Assembly: GCA_021783435.1 (NCBI GenBank)
Contig: JAJXUC010000026.1
Span: forward strand, 1-31,922
DNA from: Pseudomonadota bacterium
GTDB taxonomy: Bacteria > Pseudomonadota > Gammaproteobacteria > Burkholderiales > Burkholderiaceae
Reading direction: 5' to 3'
Length of the DNA: 31,922 nucleotides
The notes under the pieces were generated by a model. The model was not told where the DNA came from. It was given only the letters and a program-made list of their open reading frames with translations, and did not search any database. The stretch's first letter is position 1. Each line of letters opens with the position of its first letter. Made by a program: the position numbers and the translations under genes. Positions 1 through 7,795 of this stretch are shown here, piece by piece.

Positions 1-1
1 C

Positions 2-118
2 TTCGGGATGGACGGCAATGCCGCCGACCTGGCCGCAATGGCCGCGTTCTTCAACTTCGTCTTGCTTGGCATACATGCTCCTGATTCTCATGCTATGCCT
101 CGCACACAAAATTCCTGA
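2..118 (+). CDS. C-terminal end of an unidentified protein (partial at window edge)
   Basis: An open frame enters from the left edge and stops at TGA 116-118. The 38 visible residues include a hydrophobic stretch (LAAMAAFFNFVLLG), which could be one membrane helix, followed by a short polar tail. I do not recognise the family, and the frame could be spurious. The plus-strand direction and GC-rich third positions are the only support. Confidence 0.3.
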   Translation, partial: FGMDGNAADLAAMAAFFNFVLLGIHAPDSHAMPRTQNS

Positions 119-588
119 CAGGCTCACATGAGCAGGTTGTGCGCAACGCCCGCAACACCACTCCAAGCAGCCCAAATCACCAGGATTCCCCGCACGATCG
201 CGCGGAAATTGGCATCCGAGCAATGCTCGCCCCCAGCGGACGCCATCCGTTGAACGCGGCGTGGCGCCAGCGCCACGCAATCCCTTGCATGTCCGGGTCG
301 CAGTCGTCAGCATGCTTCCCATCGCGATTGATCGATTGATCCTTTCGGATCCGGTCCACCTTCGCCAAACACGCCCTACACAACCTTCACTCCACCGTCA
401 TGCGCTTCTCGACTGTCACGGTCTCCTCAAACATGCGCCCTGTCGTGCGCGTGCAAGAGGGGCTGCGTGCCAGCGTGGACCGACCGTAGAGTCTGACTCG
501 ATCTTCCCGCACCAAGCCCCGCCCACCGCGGGGCTTGGTCATTCTGGACAGGCTCCGCATTCACCCCAGGAGTTCTGTCATACAACAT
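119..588. other. Intergenic region left of the IS element
   Basis: No convincing gene is seen on either strand; the open frames here have no recognisable domain and overlap one another. The region holds two inverted repeats: an 8-bp stem GCGTGGCG/CGCCACGC with a 4-nt loop (259-278), and a perfect 10-bp stem at 511-539 (annotated separately). The segment just before the IS belongs to the ORF that the IS interrupts. Confidence 0.5.
511..539. terminator. Hairpin, possible transcription terminator
   Basis: Perfect 10-bp inverted repeat ACCAAGCCCC / GGGGCTTGGT around a 9-nt loop. No run of T follows on either strand, so it is only a weak candidate for an intrinsic terminator. It may instead be a processing or stability structure at the end of an upstream transcript. 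Confidence 0.4.
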
Positions 589-592
589 CAAG

Positions 593-1771
593 GGAAGGTC
601 TGCAAAAGTCAGCCCCATGAGTGGCCCATGCGTTAAAGACAGATGAAACAAATCAGCCTTGCTGCGACCGGATTTGAGCTTGCGACAAAGCGCACGCGCA
701 AGCGGGAATTTCTCGACGAGATGGACCAAGTGATTCCTTGGCCGGAACTGCTCGCCTTGATCGCCCCGTATGCGCCCAGCGGCAAGACCGGGCGTCCGCC
801 GTTCGCCCCCGAGGTCATGCTGCGCATTCACCTACTGCAGCAATTCTTCGGGCACTCCGATCCGGCCATGGAAGAAGCCCTGCACGACATCCCGCTGTAC
901 CGCGAATTTGCCCGGCTCGACGTGGGCATGACGCGCCTGCCCGACGAGAGCACCATCCTGCGGTTTCGCCACCTGCTCGAAGCGCATGACCTGGGCCCGC
1001 AGATCCTCGCCGTCGTCAACGCCCCTCTGTCGCAGCGGGGCCTGCTGCTCAAGACCGGCACCGTGGACGATGCCACGCTGATTGCCGCGCCCAGTTCGAC
1101 CAAGAATGCCCAGGGAGAACGCGACCCCGAGATGCACCAGACGAAGAAGGGAAATCAGTGGCATTTTGGGATGAAAGTGCACATTGGCGTGGATGCTGAC
1201 AGTGGCCTGGTGCACACGGTGGTGGGGACGGCTGCCAACGCCCACGATGTGACGCAGGCCAGCGCCTTGCTCCATGGCGAAGAAAGCGATGTCTTTGCCG
1301 ACTCCGGCTACGGTGGCGTGCACAAACGCGAAGAGGTGATCCAAACCCATCCCGACGTCGCTTGGCATGTGGCCATGATGCCCAGCCACCGCAAGGCGCT
1401 GGACAAGGACACGCCCATGGGGGCGATCATGGACGCTTTGGAGAAAACCAAGGCCAGCATTCGTGCCAAGGTGGAGCACCCGTTTCGGGTGATCAAATGC
1501 CAGTTCGGACATCGCAAGACGCGTTATCGGGGCTTGGCCAAGAACATGAGCCAGTTGCTGGTGATGTTCGCACTGTCGAACCTGTGGATGGTGCGCAAGC
1601 GGATTTTGCAAGGCGCCGTGGGATGAGTGCGTCTGCAACGCGGGCCAAGGCCCGAAAACCGGCCAAATCAGGCCCAAACAGCCCGAAATCGGCCCGATAT
1701 TCAACTCTGATTTCACGATGTGAAGAGGCGCGCATCAACTCGCGTTTCGGCGCTGGTTGTGCAGACCTTCC
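593..1771 (+). mobile_element. IS5-family insertion sequence (IS5 group), complete
   Basis: The element is 1179 bp. Its ends are inverted repeats starting GGAAGGTCTGC on both sides (593-603 and the complement of 1761-1771), with partial matching beyond that. It is flanked by the same 4 bp, CAAG, at 589-592 and 1772-1775. A 4-bp target duplication and ends beginning GGAAGGT are typical of the IS5 group. One full-length transposase gene lies inside. The clean duplication says this is a simple insertion without flanking rearrangement, and it splits a small ORF that resumes at 1776. Confidence 0.9.
643..1626 (+). CDS. IS5-family DDE transposase
   Basis: The 327-residue protein is about the size of the IS5 transposase and catalyses cut-and-paste transposition of its own element. 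The N-terminal part (about residues 45-110) carries the conserved IS5 region with GRPPFAPEVMLRIHLLQQFFG. The catalytic triad is visible as D143 in VDDATLIAAPSSTK, D220 in VFADSGYGG, and E278 in RAKVEHPFRVIKCQFG, with the expected K/R residues following. The ATG at 643 lies about 50 bp inside the left inverted repeat. The frame is uninterrupted and all three acidic residues are present, so the enzyme is probably active. Confidence 0.95.
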   Translation: MKQISLAATGFELATKRTRKREFLDEMDQVIPWPELLALIAPYAPSGKTGRPPFAPEVMLRIHLLQQFFGHSDPAMEEALHDIPLYREFARLDVGMTRLPDESTILRFRHLLEAHDLGPQILAVVNAPLSQRGLLLKTGTVDDATLIAAPSSTKNAQGERDPEMHQTKKGNQWHFGMKVHIGVDADSGLVHTVVGTAANAHDVTQASALLHGEESDVFADSGYGGVHKREEVIQTHPDVAWHVAMMPSHRKALDKDTPMGAIMDALEKTKASIRAKVEHPFRVIKCQFGHRKTRYRGLAKNMSQLLVMFALSNLWMVRKRILQGAVG

Positions 1772-1775
1772 CAAG

Positions 1776-2086
1776 CTGTCCTCGCCACAGCCATCGGCGC
1801 GGCCAACGGCGTGGTGCTCCCGGCCCTGGCGCTCGGACCCGGGGCCAACCCGGTGATCGTGCCGACTATCGACAAGGCCCGCCAGCGCAGCGGACAGGAT
1901 CCGCTGGCCCCGCTGCACGGCCGGCTCGAGCGGCTGACCCCGTTCTCCCCGCGGGAGCAGCGTCAGGCGCTGGAGTCGGCGATCGCCCGGACGGTGGCGC
2001 AGGGCCGTACGGTCATGGCCGTGGACGATCTGCCGCTGCCAGTCGCGACCCAGCGGCGCCGCATCGGTTTTGTCTGGACGGATTAA
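1776..2086 (+). pseudogene. 3' part of an unidentified ORF interrupted by the IS5 element
   Basis: About 100 codons continue in frame from the right target duplication to TAA 2084-2086. Joining across the removed IS and one CAAG copy keeps the frame open back to about 490. The N-terminal start is not obvious: no ATG or GTG lies between 490 and the IS in this frame, although an AGGAG sits at 568-572. The residues (hydrophobic start GVVLPALALGPGANP, then an Arg/Gln-rich stretch) do not match a family I know. Its stop codon lies at the Shine-Dalgarno of the metallophosphoesterase gene, so the two were probably co-transcribed before the insertion. Confidence 0.5.
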
Positions 2087-2096
2087 GGAGATTGCG

Positions 2097-2747
2097 ATGC
2101 GACTCCACATCCTGTCGGACCTGCACCTGGAGATGAAGGACTGGACGCCCCAGGTGCGCGATGCCGTTGTGACCCCTCTCGCCGGCGACATTCACAAGAG
2201 GGAGCGCGGTCTGGCGTGGACGCGGGCGCAATTTCCCGGACGCGTGTTGCTGGTGGCGGGCAACCATGAGCTCTACGGCGGCCATCTGCGCGACACCCTG
2301 TCGCGCCTGCGCGCCGCCTCCTGCGATCGGGTGCAAGTCCTGGAGAACGACGCGGTGGTGATTGACGGGGTGCGTTTCCTCGGCGCCACGGCCTGGACGG
2401 ACTACCGCGCCACCGGCAACACGCCGCTCGCGCAGATGACGGCGTTTCAGCGCATGAACGACTTCCGCCGCATTCGAACGGCCAATGCCCCTGACGCTTA
2501 TGTCCGCATCCATCCGGAGGATCTGGTGCTGCGCAATGGTCGCACCCGGCTTTGGCTGAAGGAACAACTCGCCCTGCCGCATGACGGACCTACGGTGGTG
2601 ATCATCCATCATGCGCCGTCCCTGCAGTGTCTGGATGCGCCGTCCGGGAAGAAGGCGTCTGTGTCCTCCACGCTGGACCCGTTTCTGGACGCCGCCTATG
2701 TGAATGCGTGGGAGGACATGCTGGGCAAGGTGTCGCGCGGGCGATGA
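2097..2747 (+). CDS. Metallophosphoesterase (calcineurin-like), C-terminally short
   Basis: Predicted phosphoesterase of the calcineurin-like fold, using two metals bound by conserved Asp/His/Asn residues. Visible motifs are D8-L-H10 (LSDLHLE), a degenerate GD motif (LAGDIH, with the usual second Asp absent), the GNHE motif (VAGNHELYGG), and HHAPS near residue 165. The usual C-terminal GHxH motif that completes the metal site is missing: the 216-residue frame ends at GKVSRGR, roughly 30-50 residues earlier than relatives. AAGGAG lies 7 bp before the ATG, and the upstream ORF ends 10 bp away. The same frame stays open for about 40 codons after the stop but shows no GHxH. It may be inactive. 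It sits at the left margin of the methyltransferase locus and may be a separate cargo gene. Confidence 0.75.
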   Translation: MRLHILSDLHLEMKDWTPQVRDAVVTPLAGDIHKRERGLAWTRAQFPGRVLLVAGNHELYGGHLRDTLSRLRAASCDRVQVLENDAVVIDGVRFLGATAWTDYRATGNTPLAQMTAFQRMNDFRRIRTANAPDAYVRIHPEDLVLRNGRTRLWLKEQLALPHDGPTVVIIHHAPSLQCLDAPSGKKASVSSTLDPFLDAAYVNAWEDMLGKVSRGR

Positions 2748-2964
2748 GCCGTCACTATCGGCAGGATGTCCGCGCTGTCCCTTGGCGGGCTGGGCTTGCA
2801 AGTGGCTCGATACAAGGTCGGCAAGGTGGCTCACGCCGGGTTCGGCGTTAACAGACAACGCATCAGATAGACTGAAAGGTCGTAAAAGTGGTGGTGAAGT
2901 GCCCCCATGGTTTACACGAGTAGGGCACGGCGGTTTCCTTTCCAGTGATACAAAAGAAAAATTG

Positions 2965-4536
2965 ATGGTGCAGCGCACAGAGATTCCGGTGATCGACCTG
3001 TTCGCCGGGCCGGGAGGACTTTGCGAGGGGTTCTCGTCAATCGTGGATGGCAGTGGCTCGCCATGTTTGCCGGTCAAAGTCTCTATCGAAAAGGATGCCA
3101 TCGCCCATCGAACTCTGATGCTCCGGGCGTTGTTCCGCAAGTTTCCGAAAGGCAAGGCCCCGCGCAGCTACTACCAATATGTGCGCGGAGAGATCACCCG
3201 CGAAGCGTTCTTGGCCCTGCCAGACGTTAAGGACAAGGCTGAAGAGGCTGGCAAAGAGGCGCGCTGCGCAGAGCTGGGCGTGACGCCGCAAGAAATCATC
3301 GACGGTTGGATTAGGGAGGCTCTCGCTGGTTGCGAGGACTGGATTCTGATCGGCGGACCACCTTGCCAAGCATACTCGGTCGCCGGGCGTTCTCGCCTGC
3401 GTCCGAAGGATCCCGGGGCCTTCGAGAATGACAAGCGGCATTTCCTCTACGTTGAATACTTGCGGATCATCCAGGAATTCAGTCCCACGGTCTTCGTGAT
3501 GGAAAACGTCAAGGGCATGCTCACCTCCAAGCATGGCGGCACGAAAATTTTCGAGCGTATCTTGGCTGACCTATCCAAGCCGAGGGAAGGGCTTAGCTAC
3601 CAGGTCCGCTCTTTTGTGGTACATGGGGATGTCCTTGATCCCAATGACTATGTGATTGAGGCTGACGACTACGGAGTTCCCCAAAGTCGGCATCGCGTGA
3701 TCTTGTTTGGCATCCGCTCCGATGTGGCTGCGGCGACCCCCGCGCTTGCGCAGAATCCCGAGATGTTCCTGCTGGAAAAGTGCGAACGTAAGGTCGGCGT
3801 CAATGCGGCACTCTCCGGTCTGCCTCCTTTGCGTAGTCGGCTTTCCAGGGAGCAGGACTCGTCAGAGGCGTGGCTCAGCGTGATGAAAAGTGCTCCGAAA
3901 AGTCTGAAGGGCTGGCGCGCGCCGCTTCGCACGGAGATCGAGGCGCAGATGGCAAAGGCGCTCAAGAAGGCCGATAAGCTGAAAACCCCTGGCGCAGCCT
4001 ACATTCCCATGGACGTCAAACCAAGTGGTGAGATGCCAGGCGAGCTCCGTTCCTGGTATCTGGACGAACGCCTGCGCGGCGTACTGCAGCATGAGACTCG
4101 CAAGCACATGCGCTCTGACTTGCATCGCTACTTGTTCGCCACGTGCTTCGTCGAGGCGCAGAAATACGCTCCCAACCTCACCAACTTCCCGCCGAAGCTG
4201 CTACCTGACCATGGGAACGTCGATGATGCGGAAATGCCCTTTAAGGACCGCTTCCGGGTGCAAGTCGGCAACGCTCCTTCATCGACGGTGGTGGCCCACA
4301 TCAAGAAGGATGGCCATTACTACATTCATCCCGACCCGGCCCAATGCCGCAGCCTGACCGTGCGCGAGGCAGCACGGCTGCAAACCTTTCCGGATAACTA
4401 TTTTTTTGAGGGTACGCGCACCGAACAATATGGGCAGATCGGTAACGCTGTTCCGCCGCTGCTGGCTCGAAAGATTGCGCAAGTGATTTATAGGTTCCTG
4501 TCCTCGCCCCGCATGGAGCCCCGCCAAGAGGGCTAG
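2965..4536 (+). CDS. dcm: C5-cytosine-specific DNA methyltransferase
   Basis: Transfers a methyl group from S-adenosylmethionine to C5 of cytosine in a specific DNA sequence (523 residues). Motif I is DLFAGPGG (residues 11-18, AdoMet binding). Motif IV is GGPPCQ with catalytic Cys134. Motif VI is E180-N-V. Motif VIII is Q240-x-R-x-R in DYGVPQSRHRVILFG. A long target-recognition region (about 270-460) follows, then motifs IX/X near the C terminus (REAARLQTFPDNY and GQIGNAVPP). The start chosen is the ATG before VQRTEIPVIDLF; the frame is open 260 bp further upstream, but that part has no conserved content. No clear Shine-Dalgarno is seen beyond a purine-rich AAAAGAAAAA. The gene converges on vsr and shares the CTAG that holds both stop codons. 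It probably marks host DNA for the minus-strand effector operon. Confidence 0.95.
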   Translation: MVQRTEIPVIDLFAGPGGLCEGFSSIVDGSGSPCLPVKVSIEKDAIAHRTLMLRALFRKFPKGKAPRSYYQYVRGEITREAFLALPDVKDKAEEAGKEARCAELGVTPQEIIDGWIREALAGCEDWILIGGPPCQAYSVAGRSRLRPKDPGAFENDKRHFLYVEYLRIIQEFSPTVFVMENVKGMLTSKHGGTKIFERILADLSKPREGLSYQVRSFVVHGDVLDPNDYVIEADDYGVPQSRHRVILFGIRSDVAAATPALAQNPEMFLLEKCERKVGVNAALSGLPPLRSRLSREQDSSEAWLSVMKSAPKSLKGWRAPLRTEIEAQMAKALKKADKLKTPGAAYIPMDVKPSGEMPGELRSWYLDERLRGVLQHETRKHMRSDLHRYLFATCFVEAQKYAPNLTNFPPKLLPDHGNVDDAEMPFKDRFRVQVGNAPSSTVVAHIKKDGHYYIHPDPAQCRSLTVREAARLQTFPDNYFFEGTRTEQYGQIGNAVPPLLARKIAQVIYRFLSSPRMEPRQEG

Positions 4537-4988
4537 ACCAGCGGGCCATTGATTTCTCCGAAAGAGGCTCCGCCTTCAATCCAATCGGATATCCGCGCTC
4601 CAAGCGACTGCAGCGTTTGCGGGTCACGCGTCGCACATTCCCAAACGCACAAGACCCGCCAGCCCATCGAGGCGAGCTCGTCGACGGCGCGCTGGTCGCG
4701 CTCGACATTGCTCTGCAGCTTGTCCTTCCAGAAATCCGTCCGTGTCGAAGGTGTCTTGGAGTATCTGCATCCCAGGTGCGCATGCCAAAAGCAGCCATGC
4801 ACGAAGATGGCGATCTTCCGGCTTGGCATGGTGATGTCAGGCGTGCCGGGCAAATCGCGCCGATGGAGCCTGAAACGAAAGCCGGCGGCGAATAGCAGCC
4901 GCCGGACCAGCATCTCGGGCAGGGAGTTCTTGCTTTTGATGCCGGACATCATCCGGCTGCGTGTGGCGGGCGAAACGATGTCGGGCAT
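4533..4988 (-). CDS. vsr: Very short patch repair endonuclease (Vsr)
   Basis: Vsr nicks DNA 5' of the T in T:G mismatches that arise when 5-methylcytosine deaminates. The 151-residue protein has the full family pattern: SRMMSGIKSKNSLPE with E25, RDLPGTPDI with D51 (catalytic Asp in the E. coli enzyme), FVHGCFWHAH with H64 and H69, the Cys pair C66/C74 of the structural zinc site, and FWKDKLQSNVERD. E. coli Vsr has Thr63 where this has Val63. Length and residue numbering match the family closely. It is the last gene of the minus-strand operon, 18 bp after the AIPR stop, and its stop overlaps that of the methyltransferase. Pairing with a C5 methyltransferase is classic; being at the end of an ATPase/helicase operon is the feature of this system class. 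Confidence 0.95.
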   Translation of the reverse strand: MPDIVSPATRSRMMSGIKSKNSLPEMLVRRLLFAAGFRFRLHRRDLPGTPDITMPSRKIAIFVHGCFWHAHLGCRYSKTPSTRTDFWKDKLQSNVERDQRAVDELASMGWRVLCVWECATRDPQTLQSLGARISDWIEGGASFGEINGPLV

Positions 4989-5006
4989 GAGCTGAACCCT
5001 TGCAGC

Positions 5007-6788
5007 TTACGCGGCCTTGATCTCCGGTATGTTGGATGTGACCTCTGAATAGCTTGCGCTCATGACGGCGATCTTGCACTCGGGCCGTTTGGCCCATTCA
5101 GAGACCATGCGCCCGTTCGCAGTCGTGTGCAACGCCTCGTTTACCTCCTTGGCCCAAGTGGCGATCTGAGAGAGCAACTCCGGCGAGACGGCCTGCTTCG
5201 ACCAGATGCGATCGAGGTCCATGCGCGTGCCCAGCTTCTCGGCCAACACCGAGATTGTGTACGCGGTGACGTTGGCTTGGAAGGCTTGAAACATGGGCCG
5301 CAGCAGCTTTTGCGCGTCGCGGTAAATCTTGGTCTTGGCGATCATGGACTTGAACTCCGCTACGGTAGGAAGCGGGACTTCCTGGCCGTCCGCCGGGGCG
5401 AGTGCTGCCATGAAGCGGTCGAAATTCTTCTGCGAGCCAAGGCTGACGATGTCCGGTTTCTGATCCCATGCGTTGAGATATTTGGCTAGATCGGTCTTTG
5501 TGATCCGTCGCGCGGGAGGGATCGCCTCCTTCAGGGATTTGAGCTTGGCTGTCGTAGTTCCCTCGCGAGCCAGTAGCGTGTTGTAACTGCCAGCGGCGCG
5601 CTCGTAGAACCATTGGCCTACACCATCCGGGCAATAAATTGCGCGCGATAGCTTCTCAATTTCGACATGGAAAGGTCTGTTCGCAGACAGGTCCGATTGG
5701 CGGACCGCGTTCTGACTGTTGGCGAAGCGGGAAATGTCGGACACCAAGGACTCCTCCTTGGTGGAGTCCTGCGCCTTCATGACGATGATTTTCGTCGGCA
5801 CTCTCACTCTGCGCAGGTCCGTCTCAGGGTATTTCTTCTTGGTAAAGTAGAGCGATGCCGTGGTCTGGCCGCCGTTGACGATCTGCAAGCCTTTGAGCCA
5901 TGCGATGCCTGCGGCGCCGTCCCCCGCGTTGCCTAGGTGCATCTCGTCGGCCACGATCACGATACCGTTGTTGTAGGCCATGAAGCGCTCGGGAGCTGTC
6001 CGCAGCGTGGACTGGATGCCCGCGTTGACGCCCTTGCCCTTGACGCTGAGGAACGAACGCACGTTGGCTTCCAGAAGACGCGCGCCGAACTTCTCATAGA
6101 GCAGCCGCAGCGCTTCGCCAGGGACGGCTGTCATCGCGTAGTCGTAGTCATCGTTCTCGCCAGGCACGAAAACGCATGGCAGCGGCGCACCGGAAACTTC
6201 GCTGAAATCGACGACCAGCTCATCGCGCGGCTTGCCTTCGGACCAATGTCGGTGCAGTCGCTCGATGTCCATCACTTCCAAGCGCACAGCTTTTCCGCCG
6301 ATGTCGCGCGTCTTGAAATTCTTGGACTTTGCCACCCGATCGGTGAGGACGTAGACACGTACCTGTTCGAGCTCGTTGTAGATGGCCTGAAGCGTCTCGG
6401 ACAGTGAGCGCACGTCGCTGGACGGGTCGAGCTTCGCGGCCATCTTGCCGTCGGCGCAGAGCGTCAGGAAGCGCAGACACTGCTCGGCGGCTGACTTGGT
6501 TTCCATGTCTGGAATGGGCGTCGGCGCGTCCACGCCGGCATACAGGCTGACGAACAAGTCGAGCTGGTCGCTGTCGTCGGAGATTGAATACCCACTCAGG
6601 CGCAGGTTGGCGTTACCCACCTTGCCTTCGAAGTGGCACTCGACCGGCTCGAATGTCATGCCGATCTCAGACATGTGATCCATCACGATTCCGGCGAAGA
6701 CCAGCTCCTCATATAGTGCGCCATCACGCATCTGCGAACGAACAGTGGCCTGCGTCTCGCGCAGGAAATCCGGCAGGCTTGTATTCAT
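5007..6788 (-). CDS. AIPR-family protein (abortive infection phage resistance)
   Basis: A 593-residue cytoplasmic protein with no signal peptide or membrane segment. The AIPR domain (PF10592) spans about residues 210-520 and is recognised by ANVRSFLSVKGKGVNAGI, RFMAYNNGIVIVADE, LKGLQIVNGGQTTASLY and SLVSDISRFANSQNAV. The biochemical activity of AIPR proteins is not well defined; family members recur in phage-defence operons. Its ATG overlaps the stop of the PD-(D/E)XK gene by ATGA, so translation is coupled. The N-terminal 200 residues probably include a degenerate restriction-endonuclease-like fold (LDLFVSLYAG ... ETKSAAEQC), but I cannot confirm that from sequence alone. Confidence 0.9.
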   Translation of the reverse strand: MNTSLPDFLRETQATVRSQMRDGALYEELVFAGIVMDHMSEIGMTFEPVECHFEGKVGNANLRLSGYSISDDSDQLDLFVSLYAGVDAPTPIPDMETKSAAEQCLRFLTLCADGKMAAKLDPSSDVRSLSETLQAIYNELEQVRVYVLTDRVAKSKNFKTRDIGGKAVRLEVMDIERLHRHWSEGKPRDELVVDFSEVSGAPLPCVFVPGENDDYDYAMTAVPGEALRLLYEKFGARLLEANVRSFLSVKGKGVNAGIQSTLRTAPERFMAYNNGIVIVADEMHLGNAGDGAAGIAWLKGLQIVNGGQTTASLYFTKKKYPETDLRRVRVPTKIIVMKAQDSTKEESLVSDISRFANSQNAVRQSDLSANRPFHVEIEKLSRAIYCPDGVGQWFYERAAGSYNTLLAREGTTTAKLKSLKEAIPPARRITKTDLAKYLNAWDQKPDIVSLGSQKNFDRFMAALAPADGQEVPLPTVAEFKSMIAKTKIYRDAQKLLRPMFQAFQANVTAYTISVLAEKLGTRMDLDRIWSKQAVSPELLSQIATWAKEVNEALHTTANGRMVSEWAKRPECKIAVMSASYSEVTSNIPEIKAA

Positions 6789-7795
6789 ATTGCTCCCAAT
6801 TTCTTCAATGCGTCGACTGCGGCGATGTTGTCGCCCACAGCCTTGTCCAAGTCGATTTCATACGTGGCGCGGCGGATCCCTGAAGGCACGCTGCCAGGGG
6901 TCAACCTGGGAAAGTCTTCCTTCACCTCGATCAGGCGCGTGTCCGCGAGGTTGAACCGCCGAATATACCGACCGGCGTGTGCTTCGAAGTAGCCCGCAGC
7001 AATCAGCCGTTCGCTTAACAGCCGCTCCGCTTCGGCATCGCCCGTGGCTGCCTCGTGCAAAGCCGCGACCAAGTTAGGCAGGGTCTGGCCTGTATCGGTC
7101 TGACGTAGCCGCACACCGGCAAGGAATAGCGGCTGGCGCGTCGAGGCGTCAAGCTGTTCCAACGACCCGATAGTGGCCGGAAACCCTACCGCAGACACCG
7201 TGGCCTTGACTTCCATCGCACCGGTTCCCAGCTTGAAATCCTGGACTTCACCGAGCGGCCCCACCCAGGACTCGACTGCGATGGCCAGCGGCAGGCCCGC
7301 GTTGATGATCGCCCGCAGCAGGGTAAGCTCGCCGACAAGCCCAATTTCGGCCTCCGGGCTCAGCGCCTGCGAGCCTTTGCGCATGAATTCTTGCCAAGCT
7401 CCAATCCGTCCGATCAAGACCCGCAGCAGCTTGGCCTCGCCTGCGCCGGCTGCGGCTGCGTCGTCCAGCGCACCGACCACATCGCAGGCCATGGACGTGA
7501 AGAGCTCGGCACGGCCGGCCGCGCGGCGGGTCAGCGCGAGCCTGAGATGAGCTTCGTTCTCTGGGGCCGCGCGCTCGACGCCGAAACCTTGCCCTTCGGG
7601 CAACTTTTCGGCGAGCGCCAATCGAACGGACGGGAAGCCAAGCACGATCGCTTCGGCGTTGTCGGGCGAGCGTCGGCCAGCCCGCACTTCGATGGGCCCA
7701 GCCGAGGAGAGTGCGATGGTGTGCCAACCGGGCGTGACATCGTTGCCGGACAGAGATGACCAAGCCAGCAGGAACTCTTCACTCGGACGGGCCAT
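6785..7795 (-). CDS. PD-(D/E)XK motif protein (DUF4420-type nuclease)
   Basis: Predicted nuclease of 336 residues. The active-site pattern is visible: E-rich helix VGELTLLRAII, then D186 in VQDFKLG, then E195-V-K197 in AMEVKATVS, followed by GSLEQLD, the order seen in restriction-endonuclease folds. The open frame extends upstream to about 8284, but that is the antisense-free shadow of the Z1 gene. The start chosen is ATG 7795 (MARPSEEFLLAW), which overlaps the Z1 stop by 17 bp. The 3' end overlaps the AIPR start by 4 bp. Together with Z1 and the GHKL ATPase it forms the usual core of this class; it is the best candidate for the DNA-cleaving subunit. Confidence 0.88.
   Translation of the reverse strand: MARPSEEFLLAWSSLSGNDVTPGWHTIALSSAGPIEVRAGRRSPDNAEAIVLGFPSVRLALAEKLPEGQGFGVERAAPENEAHLRLALTRRAAGRAELFTSMACDVVGALDDAAAAGAGEAKLLRVLIGRIGAWQEFMRKGSQALSPEAEIGLVGELTLLRAIINAGLPLAIAVESWVGPLGEVQDFKLGTGAMEVKATVSAVGFPATIGSLEQLDASTRQPLFLAGVRLRQTDTGQTLPNLVAALHEAATGDAEAERLLSERLIAAGYFEAHAGRYIRRFNLADTRLIEVKEDFPRLTPGSVPSGIRRATYEIDLDKAVGDNIAAVDALKKLGAI

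Noticed and set aside
832..1716. 294-residue antisense ORF over the transposase
   Set aside because: It is the mirror of the DDE gene, with His/Gly/Arg-rich composition and no motif.
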